This document shows positions 27,569-36,147 of a stretch of DNA of 64,000 bases, piece after piece. Within the stretch, counting starts at the first letter, position 1; every line of letters begins with the position of its first letter. A program made the position numbers and the translations under genes. The notes beneath the pieces are model-generated. The model was not told the DNA's origin. It worked only from the letters and a program-made list of their open reading frames with translations, and did no database searches. The DNA is taken from NCBI RefSeq assembly GCF_900114745.1, contig NZ_FOUB01000015.1:1-64000 (forward strand). Direction: 5' to 3'. Source of the DNA: Nitrosomonas communis (lineage in GTDB: Bacteria; Pseudomonadota; Gammaproteobacteria; Burkholderiales; Nitrosomonadaceae).

Positions 27569-27886
27569 ATGAATAATACAAAAGCTATGAAAAGGATCGA
27601 TATTGTTATAGGGGAAGAAAAGTTTGATAATTTGATAGAACTGCTGTCGGAAAATAAAATTCGTGGTTATTCTGTACTTAGAAAGATTGGTGGTTTAGGC
27701 TCACGTGGTTTTCGTAGTCCTTACGATATTTTAATGCAAGAAGAAAATGTTTTGGTCGTTGTGGTTTGTGAGATTGATCCGGCTGAGAATTTAATAAAAT
27801 CAATTCAACCCAAATTGAAAGATTTTGGTGGTATGTGCTTGGTGTCAGACTGTTTATGGGTTGAAGGGCCGCCGATCTCTTATTAA
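27569..27886 (+). CDS. sbtB: PII-like regulator of SbtA (SbtB)
   Basis: A 105-residue PII-fold protein. The segment IRGYSVLRKIGGLGSRGFRSPYD matches the SbtB nucleotide-binding turn (GGxGSRxxRS). Cyanobacterial SbtB trimers bind cAMP or adenine nucleotides and plug SbtA from the cytosol. The C-terminal CGPEGC redox loop of cyanobacterial SbtB is absent here; the protein ends DCLWVEGPPISY. ATG has a perfect ribosome binding site, AGGAGG. Co-orientation with sbtA and the following strong terminator define a two-gene operon. Confidence 0.85.
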   Translation: MNNTKAMKRIDIVIGEEKFDNLIELLSENKIRGYSVLRKIGGLGSRGFRSPYDILMQEENVLVVVVCEIDPAENLIKSIQPKLKDFGGMCLVSDCLWVEGPPISY

Positions 27887-27931
27887 ATTTAGCTTTTCCA
27901 TGATAGCGTGTTTAGTTATAAAAGACTTTTG

Positions 27932-27969
27932 ATTATGCTGAGATTGTCAAAAAACAATCTCAGCATAAT
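27932..27969 (+). terminator. Strong terminator after sbtB
   Basis: A perfect 16-bp inverted repeat (ATTATGCTGAGATTGT at 27932-27947 and its complement at 27954-27969) with a 6-base A-rich loop, followed by TTGTCTTAATAAATAATTTTT. It is near-symmetrical and can stop transcription from both sides; the minus-strand gene at 28312 also points towards it. Confidence 0.85.
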
Positions 27970-28054
27970 TTGTCTTAATAAATAATTTTTATCTTAAAAC
28001 TTAGTATAACGGCTGGCTTGATAATCAACTGATTTGCGAGTTATTGATAGTTAA

Positions 28055-28130
28055 AAAGCCCGATCCTCTTAAAATACAAAAAGTTATTTTAAAAAATATT
28101 CATTGTATTGCGAATGAACCGGGCTTTCTT
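28055..28130 (+). other. Long-range hairpin with AAAGCCCG stem
   Basis: AAAGCCCG (28055-28062) is complementary to CGGGCTTT (28120-28127), followed by CTTGTTT. The 57-base loop between is very AT-rich. The arrangement resembles the terminator of a small RNA, or a folded terminator for a minus-strand transcript from 28312. The ORF spanning this region has no binding site or motif. Evidence is weak. Confidence 0.3.
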
Positions 28131-28311
28131 GTTTACTGCTCAAGAAAACAACAGGAGAGGTTTTTTGTTTATTGCTATAAAGCAATTTTCTCATGTTTTC
28201 TTTTCTCACGACTGGAGCTAAGCAGTAATTGCCTCTTCTTACTAAGTTGCGCCAAGCCTAGAAGCATATTTTCAATTTTTACATTGATTCCCAGATTATA
28301 TACATCCCTTA

Positions 28312-28518
28312 TTACCCAAATATTCTTTTATATTCGTTTCTTGAAGTATCTCGTGCCGGAACTACTACGAGATAACTTAAGTAAAGAATGACTCCGAGAA
28401 TAACATCTGAAACAATCCAACCTTCCATAGATTTTGGAAATCCAATAATAGAGAGTACACTAAAAAAAATTATGCTAACGCTTGCTGCTACTGTCAAAAA
28501 GACATGTTTGGTTTTCAT
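28312..28518 (-). CDS. Small two-helix membrane protein, paralogue A
   Basis: A 68-residue protein of a family I do not recognise. TM1 spans about residues 7-27 (FLTVAASVSIIFFSVLSIIGFP), a short loop follows (KSMEGWIVSD), then TM2 at about 37-54 (VILGVILYLSYLVVV) and a charged tail (DTSRNEYKR). It is clearly related to the protein encoded at 29127-29357 on the other strand: both have M(K/R)T, SV(L/F)S(I/V)IGFP(K/R), W..SDV, GVILY/GIILY and D(T/S)S(R/K)N(E/K)Y. Ribosome binding site AAGGGAT precedes ATG. Lies between sbtAB and the DAB operon. Confidence 0.7.
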   Translation of the reverse strand: MKTKHVFLTVAASVSIIFFSVLSIIGFPKSMEGWIVSDVILGVILYLSYLVVVPARDTSRNEYKRIFG

Positions 28519-29126
28519 GAAAATTATCCCTTCAAATTAATTTGCTAATTAAGATCATTTTTGTTGCATGATCATAAGATAATTTTCTTCACAATAAGTT
28601 CACAAAAAAATAGCAAATAATTCACATAAATTTAAATTAATTTTAGAATTGTATTAGGTTGGCTTCGCACCTAAGCTAATCTACCATAGCCCTACCTTTA
28701 TGTTTACTTCATGAATAATCCCTGTCACAAGCAGCGAGGTATCGGAAGAGTATGCTGCTTGTTCTTATGTAATTACCGGAGAATATGTTGTTGGGCATAG
28801 CTCAAACTCTAATTACACATCATGCAATATTTCATCTACAACCTCATCAAATAAAGCATGACGATTTTTTAACTGAAAAACCTTAGTTAGTAAAACGGTA
28901 GCGTTCTTTTATGACTTATTCGTTTATGTATATATATATTCCAAATCTAAAAATAGAATCAAAAAAATTAAAATTTTGATATCTAAAATAAATGTTATTA
29001 ATGTGAATTATTTATAAAATAGTTGTGAAATTTTTGTGAATATCATAAGATGATATGCAGCATAAACTAATTATGTTTAATGCGTTAAATCTTTTGAATA
29101 AGTTATGAAATATAGGAGTTAAATTC
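28519..29126. promoter_or_regulatory. AT-rich divergent region between the two small membrane protein genes
   Basis: 608 bp of strongly AT-rich DNA between divergent paralogous genes. It must hold both promoters. I see no coding frame with a binding site and no long repeat, only runs such as TATATATATA near 28930. It may be a regulatory or spacer region left after the gene duplication. Confidence 0.4.
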
Positions 29127-29357
29127 ATGAGAACTAATCAACTCTTTGTTCTTTTAGCGATGGGTATTAGCTTGACCTTTGTCAGTGTTTTTTCCGTTAT
29201 TGGGTTTCCTAGAGCTAGTGGAAATTGGAATTTTTCTTTAGAAAACTGGCTTTCTTCTGATGTTGGCGTTGGAATTATTCTTTATTTTTGTTATTTTCTG
29301 CTCGCTTTAATGCACGATAGTTCTAAAAATAAATATTCTGCGCTCTATAAAATGTAA
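29127..29357 (+). CDS. Small two-helix membrane protein, paralogue B
   Basis: A 76-residue protein, paralogue of the one at 28312-28518. TM1 spans about residues 7-27 (FVLLAMGISLTFVSVFSVIGFP), TM2 about 46-63 (VGVGIILYFCYFLLALM), with an 11-residue insertion in the loop (ASGNWNFSLEN) relative to paralogue A, and the conserved tail HDSSKNKY. Ribosome binding site AGGAG lies ten bases before ATG. It points towards the DAB operon but is separated from it by 445 bp. The conserved loop and tail argue for a real gene family; function unknown, possibly an accessory to inorganic carbon uptake because of position. Confidence 0.75.
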   Translation: MRTNQLFVLLAMGISLTFVSVFSVIGFPRASGNWNFSLENWLSSDVGVGIILYFCYFLLALMHDSSKNKYSALYKM

Positions 29358-29423
29358 TAGATATAGATTTCTTTCTAAATTAATCAATAATTAGAGCCTA
29401 CGTATTTAAATTAAAAAAATAAA

Positions 29424-29467
29424 GCCGCCTAAAGGGAGAATGATAAAACCCTCGCTCTTTAGGCGAC
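29424..29467 (+). terminator. Hairpin after small membrane protein gene
   Basis: CGCCTAAA (29426-29433) pairs with TTTAGGCG (29458-29465) around a 24-base loop that itself contains AGGG and CCCT. It lies 67 bases after the stop of the gene at 29127. No T-run follows. The rest of the 445-bp gap to the DAB operon (29358-29802) is AT-rich and shows no gene. Confidence 0.45.
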
Positions 29468-29802
29468 ATGATAATACTCATGAAATGTTGTAAGTAAAAA
29501 AGTCATTCAGCGAGCTAGCAATTCTTTTATAAGAATTGTATTAATAAAAATCATATTTAATTTCTATGCTCCAGAAAAATTGATGATCTGTCTCTTACAA
29601 AATTGCTATAAGAGAAGTATTTAGAAAAAAAATGTAAAATGGAAAACTTAAAAAATGGAGCTGCATTAATTCTTATCTTTCAATAGTTTCTAAGAGCTAA
29701 AATCTTCACTAATTCTTCGCATTTGTTATAGTAATCTATTAACTTATGTCTAATGAAAATGGATATTGCTGCAATGATCAGCTTTAAATTAAGGCAGTTT
29801 TG

Positions 29803-31275
29803 ATGGGCATACTCAGCACACTACTTAGTACGCCAGTTTTTGGAATTCTAGTGCTGGCATTGACTCCACACCACAAAATTAATCAAATTCGTTCTTTAGC
29901 AAATTTATTTACTTCAATTGCGCTTTTTCTGAGCTGCTGGTTGCTTGTCATCTATAACCAGAACGATGGAGCAATGCAGTTCAATGAGCAGTTCATACTC
30001 AATCCAAAATTAGGAACAACTTTTGCTTTGGGTGTTGACGGCTTGTCATTACCGATGGTGTTTTTAGCAACACTCCTCACCTCCGTAGCATTACTTGCAT
30101 CATTCAATATTTCAACTCATGTTAAAAGTTTCCATATCTCTATCCTGTTATTAGAATTTGGGATGCTGGGTGTCTTCCTTGCCCAAGATTGGTCATTATT
30201 TTATATATTCTGGGAATTGACCTTATCCCCACTTTTTTTGCTGATTGCCCGCTGGGGAGGGGTACGCCGTCATATAGCTAGTCTTAATTTTGTGCTTTAT
30301 ACAATGGGCGGCTCAATTTTTATGCTGATCAGCTTGTTTGCGATTAGCCAATATATGCCGGAACATAGCGGTACTTTGATGTCCTCAATGAGTGTGGCTG
30401 TTCAGAGTATGCCTAGTGGTGAGCAATTTTGGGTATTTCTTGGCTTTATTATTGGTTTTGGGGTCAAGATGCCCATTTTTCCATTACATGGCTGGCTACC
30501 GCTAGCGCATGTTGAAGCTCCCAGTCCTATCAGTATATTGCTTTCAGGCATTCTGTTGAAAATGGGCGCATATGGTTTAATCCGTGTTGTAGTTATGATG
30601 CCTGAAACTGCACAAGTATTTCAGGGTCCTTTGGTTTTTCTGGCTCTATTGGGGATGATTTATGGAGGATTGTTGGCTTGGCGTCAATCCGATTTGAAGG
30701 CGATGGTAGCTTATTCTTCAGTTAGCCACATGGGTGTCATTTTGCTAGATATTGCAACAATGAATAAAACCGGGATCATGGGGGCTATTTTACAGATGAC
30801 TGCGCACGGGTTGGTAGCAGGTGCTATGTTTATGTTGGTAGGGCTACTTTATGAAAGGACACATACTCGCAATATATTGGACTATAGCTCATTAGTTCAA
30901 GTTATGCCTCGTTTTGCTTTGTTTATGACGATTACCTTATTTGCAGCAATGGGTCTACCTGGTACGGTCGGTTTTATTGCTGAACTGCATGCTATTGTGG
31001 GCGGCTTTCAGCAATGGGGAAATCTGATGATTCTACTTGGACTTAGTATTCTCATAGGCTCCGCATACGCCATGCGAACCATTGGTATGCTATTTACAGG
31101 TCCTGTGAAATCTCAAATGCGAGAGATTGAGGATCTGAGAATATTTGAAATATTAGCATCTAGTGTTCTTGTGATGGGTATTGTGGTATTTGGCCTATGG
31201 CCAGCACCATTAATCGATTTATCTTTGTCCACTATGAATCTGATGAATGACATAATCAGTCAGCGTCTACAATAG
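29803..31275 (+). CDS. NuoM-like antiporter subunit of DAB-type operon (first)
   Basis: A 490-residue polytopic membrane protein of the proton-antiporter (Mrp/NuoLMN) family, from ATG at 29803 (a TTG precedes it directly). It has the NuoM hallmarks: Glu138 in FYIFWELTLSPLFLL, Lys222 in GFGVKMPIFPLHGWLPLAHVEAP, Lys in SGILLKMGAYGLIRV, and AMVAYSSVSHMGVILL. These charged residues form the proton path in complex I. No other complex I subunit genes are nearby. It is followed by dabA after 8 bases, so it is the first gene of the operon. A role as proton-driven module of the CO2-hydrating complex is inferred. Confidence 0.87.
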   Translation: MGILSTLLSTPVFGILVLALTPHHKINQIRSLANLFTSIALFLSCWLLVIYNQNDGAMQFNEQFILNPKLGTTFALGVDGLSLPMVFLATLLTSVALLASFNISTHVKSFHISILLLEFGMLGVFLAQDWSLFYIFWELTLSPLFLLIARWGGVRRHIASLNFVLYTMGGSIFMLISLFAISQYMPEHSGTLMSSMSVAVQSMPSGEQFWVFLGFIIGFGVKMPIFPLHGWLPLAHVEAPSPISILLSGILLKMGAYGLIRVVVMMPETAQVFQGPLVFLALLGMIYGGLLAWRQSDLKAMVAYSSVSHMGVILLDIATMNKTGIMGAILQMTAHGLVAGAMFMLVGLLYERTHTRNILDYSSLVQVMPRFALFMTITLFAAMGLPGTVGFIAELHAIVGGFQQWGNLMILLGLSILIGSAYAMRTIGMLFTGPVKSQMREIEDLRIFEILASSVLVMGIVVFGLWPAPLIDLSLSTMNLMNDIISQRLQ

Positions 31276-31283
31276 GAATAGTA

Positions 31284-34200
31284 ATGCATGTAACTTCAAT
31301 ATTTACCAGCGATCGTGAACGAATTATAGCAGCACTCGATCATTTAGATCATGTGTTGCCTGGGCAAGCACCAATTCTTGATTTTGTGCATCACAATACT
31401 TTGCATGGTTATCAGCATTTACCATTTGAAGAGGCGCTGGCTGAATCTGAAAAAATGACGGGTATTAATGGTTATCTACCCGAGAGGCAAAGTCGAAAGT
31501 TCTATGAGCAAGGCAGAATAACTGATCAAGATATCTTTGCGGTTCTTGCGAAAGATCCAAACCTACAAGCTGAGCAAATTATATATCAATCAGATGATTT
31601 AATAATCAAGCGGAAGGATATCTATCGAATTGCATTGTTATATGATCTACAGCCTATTAATGTCAATCAATTTAATTGGCAGGTTGAGGAGAAGAAAGCG
31701 CTGGAGATAGTTCAAGATGATGTTCCTGATCAGATTCGCAGACGTTTATATCCATCAGGAATGGATCAGCGACACGAAATTAAACAATTATGGGAGAGTA
31801 TCTTAAGTAAATTAGGCTTAGAGCAGGCTGATTTGCATCCTGAGAATATGCTTGATTTATCGATCGAACAAGCAAAAGATTGGATAAATAAAATTTCTGC
31901 TAGCCATCCGGATAGCACTGGCTTGTCTATACATCAGAAAATGCGACAAGAGGCGGGTACAAAATTTGATGAGATGCTATCCCAAATTGGTAATAGTATT
32001 ACTTTGCGAGGTCTTGTCATGGCATTGAGCGGTATAGATATATTATTTTCTGTCCGGCCGCAATTGATACGTTTTGGTGCATCTGCTTTGGATGAAGGGA
32101 TGGCAGCCTGGCAACTGCCAGAGCGCCATAAGTTGGGTTTTTATGCAGCATGGCGTGCAGCTGCAAAATATGACATTAACCCTTTTTTACATGATCTGCC
32201 TGACTGGCAACAAATAATTACTGATGTTCCTGAAGATGCAGTTGATTGCATTATATTGCAGCTATCTCAGCTAGAAATTCCGCGAGATAGATGGGATGGA
32301 TATTTACGCCGCCTAGCTCTTGAAATACCAGGCTGGTCTGGCATGATTAATTGGCGACAGCATCATCCGCAGTATAATGCTGAGAATGATGCAGCTCCCA
32401 AATTGTCCGATTATTTAGCTATCCGGCTCACGTTAGATAGGCTCTGGTTGACTCAAGCTTGCCGTGATATCTGGAGAATCGATGCTAAGCTTGGATCTAT
32501 ACAGTACTATTTCCGTAAAAATTTATCAGAATTTATGGTACGTAGACTGTTATACCTAGGTGAATTACCAGAATATCTGACTCACTCTGCAAAAGCACTT
32601 ATTGTGCATGCGGGTTCCGAGCGGCATAATCAAACAGAATGGCAGCAACTTGCTGATTTAATGTGGACGTGGCAATTTAGTCCAATGTCAGAAAGTGGTA
32701 TAACACACAATACTTGCAATAGTGGATGGCGATTGTTTCGGCTTTGTCAGCATTTAGGGTTAGGTCCCTTACAAGTGCAGGCCATGCAAAGAGAAAGTTT
32801 GCTTCAAATGTTGTCAGTTCTCGATGAGTTTAACACTACAGAACGCTCCAAAATATGGCTTTATGCTTATGAGCGCAATTATCGAGAGGCATTTTTCCAG
32901 GCAATACGAGCAAACCATGATCGCGGTCGTTGGGCGACGCGTAAAATGCGCCCAGAATCACAACTTATATTTTGTATAGATGATCGTGAAGAAAGCTTTC
33001 GGCGGCACTTAGAAGAGTTAAATCCGGCAATAGAAACTTTGGGTGCTGCTGGTTTTTTTGGGGTGCCAATGAATTATAAAGGGTTGGATGATACTAAAGT
33101 TTCACCGCTATGCCCTGTAGTCGTTACACCATCCCATGAAGTTCAGGAAGTACCGCGTGCGGGTAGTGCGCAGGCTTTATCAAGCCATTTAAGTGGTAGT
33201 AGAACAATCAAGTGGGTGACCAATTGGATACACCAAGGTTTGCGCCGGCATTTGCTGATAGCCCAACCTGTTATTGATATTGTCGCACCCATTGTTTTGC
33301 CAGGTTTACTAACTAAGACAATTTTTCCTAAAACTCAGAGTGATTGGGTGACAAGGCTGAGAAAGCGTGTATCTCCTGATGTCAAAACCCAATTAAATTT
33401 TACTTCGACAGACAATGTAACTCCGGCTTCTCCAGAGAAGCCAAAATTGGGATTTACTGATAATGAACAAGCAGACCGAGTGGCTGCTTTTTTACGTAAT
33501 ACGGGATTAACTTATGGGTTTGCTGAAATTATTTTATTAGTTGGGCATGGCTCGATAAGTCAAAATAACCCTCATCTCTCTGCCTATGACTGTGGGGCTT
33601 GTAGTGGACGGCATGGAGGACCTAATGCGCGATTATTCGCAGCAATGGCAAATCGTCCGGTAATTCGTCAATTGGTCGCCGAACGTGGCATTGTTATCCC
33701 GCCTGAAACTTGGTTCATAGGGACAGAGCATAATACCTGTAACGAAGAAATAATTTGGTATGACCTTGAAGATGTGCCGGCAGAGCGATTAGGGGCTCTA
33801 AAAAAATTGCAACAGCAATTGCAACAAATTCAGCGAATGTCTGCACATGAGCGTTGCCGTCGACTTGCTTCAGCACCCCTTAATCCAACACCAGAGCAAG
33901 CACTCGAACATATTGAAGAGCGTTCTAGAGATTTTTCGCAGGCTCGGCCTGAACTGGGGCATGCGACAAATGCTTCAGCAATAGTTGGTCGTCGTTCAAT
34001 TACACAAGGTGCTTTTTTTGATCGCCGTGCATTTTTGATTTCTTATGATCCCACGCAAGATCCAGAAGGAAAGATACTGGAAGGGATTTTACTTGCCGTA
34101 GGTCCCGTTGGAGCAGGTATCAATCTAGAATATTATTTTTCTACCGTAAATAACGAACGTTTTGGCTGTGGAACAAAAGTTCCTCATAATGTGGTTGGTT

Positions 34201-34562
34201 TCTTTGCAGTTATGGAAGGGACGAGTAGTGATTTGCGTACCGGCTTGCCAAGACAAATGATTGAAATTCATGAAGCAGTGCGGCTACTGGTACTTGTTGA
34301 GGCAAAAGCCCAAATTTTAGAAAAAATCTATGCCCGTCAAGAAAGTTTAAGGGAGCTAATAGGAGGTGGATGGATATTACTGGCCTCCAAAGATCCCGAG
34401 AATGGCGATATATACTTTTTTGAGCGAGGTGAAGGGTTCGTAAAATGGCAAGGCGAAACAGTAGATCTTGCTATTTTTGAAAAATCACCGAACTGCTATA
34501 GAGATCAAACATTACCTATTTCACCAGTATTAATCAAACAACCGGAATTACAGGGAGCATAA
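31284..34562 (+). CDS. dabA: DabA, CO2-to-bicarbonate converting subunit (DUF2309/UPF0753)
   Basis: A 1092-residue protein of the DabA family (DUF2309), the cytoplasmic zinc subunit of DAB complexes, which couple ion flow to one-way hydration of CO2 to bicarbonate. The beta-carbonic-anhydrase-like metal site is visible: Cys564 and Asp566 with Arg568 in FCIDDREESFRRHL, His755 in LVGHGS, and Cys770 in YDCGACSGRHGGPNARL. N-terminal family stretches include APILDFVHHNTLHGYQHLPFEEAL. Another landmark is GTEHNTCNEE. It lies between two antiporter-like genes with gaps of 8 and 6 bases, so it is co-transcribed with them. It is somewhat longer than many family members. Confidence 0.93.
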   Translation: MHVTSIFTSDRERIIAALDHLDHVLPGQAPILDFVHHNTLHGYQHLPFEEALAESEKMTGINGYLPERQSRKFYEQGRITDQDIFAVLAKDPNLQAEQIIYQSDDLIIKRKDIYRIALLYDLQPINVNQFNWQVEEKKALEIVQDDVPDQIRRRLYPSGMDQRHEIKQLWESILSKLGLEQADLHPENMLDLSIEQAKDWINKISASHPDSTGLSIHQKMRQEAGTKFDEMLSQIGNSITLRGLVMALSGIDILFSVRPQLIRFGASALDEGMAAWQLPERHKLGFYAAWRAAAKYDINPFLHDLPDWQQIITDVPEDAVDCIILQLSQLEIPRDRWDGYLRRLALEIPGWSGMINWRQHHPQYNAENDAAPKLSDYLAIRLTLDRLWLTQACRDIWRIDAKLGSIQYYFRKNLSEFMVRRLLYLGELPEYLTHSAKALIVHAGSERHNQTEWQQLADLMWTWQFSPMSESGITHNTCNSGWRLFRLCQHLGLGPLQVQAMQRESLLQMLSVLDEFNTTERSKIWLYAYERNYREAFFQAIRANHDRGRWATRKMRPESQLIFCIDDREESFRRHLEELNPAIETLGAAGFFGVPMNYKGLDDTKVSPLCPVVVTPSHEVQEVPRAGSAQALSSHLSGSRTIKWVTNWIHQGLRRHLLIAQPVIDIVAPIVLPGLLTKTIFPKTQSDWVTRLRKRVSPDVKTQLNFTSTDNVTPASPEKPKLGFTDNEQADRVAAFLRNTGLTYGFAEIILLVGHGSISQNNPHLSAYDCGACSGRHGGPNARLFAAMANRPVIRQLVAERGIVIPPETWFIGTEHNTCNEEIIWYDLEDVPAERLGALKKLQQQLQQIQRMSAHERCRRLASAPLNPTPEQALEHIEERSRDFSQARPELGHATNASAIVGRRSITQGAFFDRRAFLISYDPTQDPEGKILEGILLAVGPVGAGINLEYYFSTVNNERFGCGTKVPHNVVGFFAVMEGTSSDLRTGLPRQMIEIHEAVRLLVLVEAKAQILEKIYARQESLRELIGGGWILLASKDPENGDIYFFERGEGFVKWQGETVDLAIFEKSPNCYRDQTLPISPVLIKQPELQGA

Positions 34563-34568
34563 AAAATA

Positions 34569-36140
34569 ATGGATTTCTTAGCTGTATTTATCCCCTTATT
34601 TCCGTTGTTAGCTGCTCTTTTTATTGGAATAGGGCACTTGTTTGACCGAATGAGTGGTGATGCAGGTGAACGAATAATATCGAATATTGCTGTTCTGGCT
34701 ATTTCTTTCTCATGTTTTATTGCTTTGATTTTATTGGGAGCTGATTTGTTAGGTATGAACTCTGGTTCATTTAGCATAGGTCAGTGGCTGGGAAGTGATA
34801 CTTTCAAGATTGAAGTAACTTTTATAACTACTGGCTATAACACAGTGCTTTCGGCCTTATTTTCAGTCCTCTTATTAATCGTGATCCGCTTCTCAGTTAA
34901 TTATATGCATCGAGAAACAGGATTTCGGCGCTTCTTTTTTAATCTGAGCTTATTTGCTTCGGCAATGCTGTTATTAGTGTCCTCAGGCAATATTGTCACT
35001 ACCTTTATTGGTTGGGAAATTGCAGGACTGTGTTCATATCTGCTCATAAGCTATGCCTATGATCGCCCCATCGCAACAATTAACGCAACACGCGTTTTTG
35101 TTACTAATCGTATTGGTGATGCGGGTTTTATTTTGGGAATAGGATTAAGCTATTTCTATGCGGGAACTATAAACTGGGATGCATTGAATGCTTTAGCCGG
35201 GGAATTAACAATTCCCACAGCTACTGTAATTGCTTTATGTTTCGCAACGGCTGCCTTTGCGAAATCTGCTCAATTACCGTTTACACCGTGGCTTGCACGA
35301 GCAATGGAAGGACCTACTCCATCTAGCGCAGTATTTTATGGAGCGGTTATGATCCATGCAGGCATGTTTTTAATAATTATGCTGCAGCCTATTTTTGAGC
35401 GTGCTCCGCTAGCGATGGATGCTTTAGTAATAGTAGGTTTCGCAACAGCTGTTTATAGTTTTACTGTAGGTCTCACACAGACTGATGTGAAGAGTTCATA
35501 TTGCTTTGCAATATCCGGTCAGTTAGGTTTAATGTTTTTGGAATGTGGTTTAGGTTATTGGGAATTAGCAGCGTATCATCTGTGTGCGCATGCCATCATT
35601 CGTTGCTATCAAGTACTAACGGCTCCCTCTCTCATGCATAATGTGGTAGGCAATCCGATTAAGACAGTTAGTCGTGATATTATAAATTTGCGTTGGTTAT
35701 ATATTGCGTCAATTCAACGTTTCTGGTTGGATCCAATTGCAGATAGAACACTTGTCAGACCGATCCAAGGGTTAGGTCAAGATCTAAGTCATTTTGATAT
35801 CTATGTGATTGATCGTCTTATGGGTACGCCAGCATCTCCTTCTCGAGCAATATCATCCTTAGCTCAACTTGAACAGAAAATATTGAGTACTTCTCAGTCT
35901 GATTTTAATATTAATCAATTTGGTCATGGCAGTGGCATAGCAGGTAAGTTCTTTGAGTGGACCGCTAAAATTTTAGGTTGGTTTGAAGAACGCCTTGTGC
36001 TACAAGGTATCGGTATGGATATCATTGATATTGGGAATAAATTGGGACACGCAGCTAATACTTTCGAACGTTTGTTATTGAAACCTCGCTACTTGGTTTT
36101 GTTTGTCTTCATAGTATTGTTGATTGCAGCTACAAGGTGA
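34569..36140 (+). CDS. dabB: DabB, NuoL-like membrane subunit
   Basis: A 523-residue polytopic protein of the NuoL/antiporter family, six bases after dabA, the usual DabA-DabB arrangement. Conserved features: Glu in TTFIGWEIAGLCSYLLISYAY, NRIGDAGFILGIG, Lys in FAKSAQLPFTPWLARAMEGPTPSSA, His in AVMIHAGMFL and Lys in TQTDVKSSYCFAISGQLG. The C-terminus departs from NuoL: it lacks the long lateral helix and has a hydrophilic stretch (about residues 360-470) before a last membrane segment (LVLFVFIVLLIAATR). It is expected to carry cations to power DabA. Confidence 0.88.
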   Translation: MDFLAVFIPLFPLLAALFIGIGHLFDRMSGDAGERIISNIAVLAISFSCFIALILLGADLLGMNSGSFSIGQWLGSDTFKIEVTFITTGYNTVLSALFSVLLLIVIRFSVNYMHRETGFRRFFFNLSLFASAMLLLVSSGNIVTTFIGWEIAGLCSYLLISYAYDRPIATINATRVFVTNRIGDAGFILGIGLSYFYAGTINWDALNALAGELTIPTATVIALCFATAAFAKSAQLPFTPWLARAMEGPTPSSAVFYGAVMIHAGMFLIIMLQPIFERAPLAMDALVIVGFATAVYSFTVGLTQTDVKSSYCFAISGQLGLMFLECGLGYWELAAYHLCAHAIIRCYQVLTAPSLMHNVVGNPIKTVSRDIINLRWLYIASIQRFWLDPIADRTLVRPIQGLGQDLSHFDIYVIDRLMGTPASPSRAISSLAQLEQKILSTSQSDFNINQFGHGSGIAGKFFEWTAKILGWFEERLVLQGIGMDIIDIGNKLGHAANTFERLLLKPRYLVLFVFIVLLIAATR

Positions 36141-36147
36141 AATTTTA

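Noticed and set aside
28044..28391. 115-codon plus-strand frame downstream of sbtB
   Set aside because: It overlaps the small membrane protein gene on the minus strand, spans a hairpin and has no binding site or recognised motif.
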